A stretch of 7,039 nucleotides of DNA from Candidatus Atribacteria bacterium (GTDB taxonomy: Bacteria > Atribacterota > Atribacteria > Atribacterales > Atribacteraceae). The notes under the pieces are model-generated. The model searched no databases. It was given only the letters and a program-made list of their open reading frames with translations, and had not been told where the DNA came from. Positions 6,996-7,039 of this stretch are shown here, in pieces. Position 1 is the stretch's first letter; each line of letters starts with the position of its first letter. The position numbers and the translations under genes were made by a program. The DNA lies in contig PWXL01000266.1 of assembly GCA_003561145.1 (NCBI GenBank), forward strand, positions 1 to 7,039, given 5' to 3'.

Positions 6996-7039
6996 TTATC
7001 CCCTCCCTCTCATGCGTTCCAGCAAAAGGTCCTCGACAA
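6996..7039 (-). CDS. 3' end of an upstream gene, unidentified (possibly yqfD)
   Basis: A minus-strand frame open from the right edge encodes VEDLLLERMRGRG and stops at TAA (6998-6996), 6 nt before the phoH TTG. The close spacing, and the phoH ribosome site lying inside its last codons, suggest it belongs to the same operon. In many Bacillota the gene before phoH is the sporulation gene yqfD, which would fit. Thirteen residues are too few to identify it, so the name is only an inference from gene order. Confidence 0.4.
   Translation of the reverse strand, partial: VEDLLLERMRGRG
7000..7007 (-). promoter_or_regulatory. ribosome binding site supporting the phoH TTG start
   Basis: GGGAGGGG on the minus strand, 10 nt before the TTG at 6989. 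It overlaps the last codons of the upstream gene. No ATG or GTG in the phoH frame is available between the upstream stop (6998-6996) and the conserved region, which makes TTG the likely start. Confidence 0.6.

Noticed and set aside
1..7039. CRISPR array, insertion sequence, phage, toxin or defence genes, tRNA/rRNA
   Set aside because: No repeats, transposase-like frames or RNA-gene signatures were seen. Nearly every base belongs to a recognised housekeeping gene, so I do not claim a new system here.

Overview
The window is one tightly packed minus-strand block of conserved housekeeping genes. Read 5'->3' on the minus strand, from the right edge, the order is: tail of an unidentified gene, phoH, a 7TM-HD phosphodiesterase (pgpH/yqfF), a ybeY-cdd fusion, era, recO, glyQ and the start of glyS. 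This is the phoH-yqfF-ybeY-(dgkA)-cdd-era-recO-glyQS neighbourhood known from Bacillota, especially Clostridia-like lineages. Separate alpha and beta glycyl-tRNA synthetase chains, frequent GTG/TTG starts with GGAGG-type ribosome sites, and a 7TM-HD protein all fit that group. No genus can be named from the sequence alone. Base composition looks roughly balanced, with no obvious atypical island.

Layout by position: 6996-7039 holds the 3' end of an upstream gene. 5991-6989 is the PhoH-family ATPase. 3941-6028 is the membrane HD phosphohydrolase, which probably cleaves cyclic-di-AMP. 3071-3937 is one open frame carrying a YbeY rRNA-maturation domain followed by a complete cytidine deaminase. 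2166-3068 is the GTPase Era. 1402-2217 is the recombination mediator RecO. 1266-1401 is the only real intergenic gap, and it carries a near-consensus sigma-A promoter. 381-1265 is glyQ, and 1-384 is the 5' part of glyS. From phoH to recO every gene overlaps its neighbour or is separated by a few bases, so they are probably co-transcribed and translationally coupled. glyQS can also be transcribed from its own promoter.

Functional theme: PhoH, YbeY and Era are linked to 16S rRNA/30S maturation. The cytidine deaminase salvages pyrimidines, RecO acts in RecFOR recombinational repair, GlyQS charges tRNA-Gly, and PgpH would control the second messenger c-di-AMP.

I see no mobile element, CRISPR array, tRNA, rRNA or defence system. 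The points worth a second look are the YbeY-Cdd fusion at the site where dgkA usually lies, changed conserved residues in the YbeY domain, an obligatory N-terminal extension of RecO encoded inside era, and the strong extended -10 promoter of glyQS with a leader too short for a T-box.
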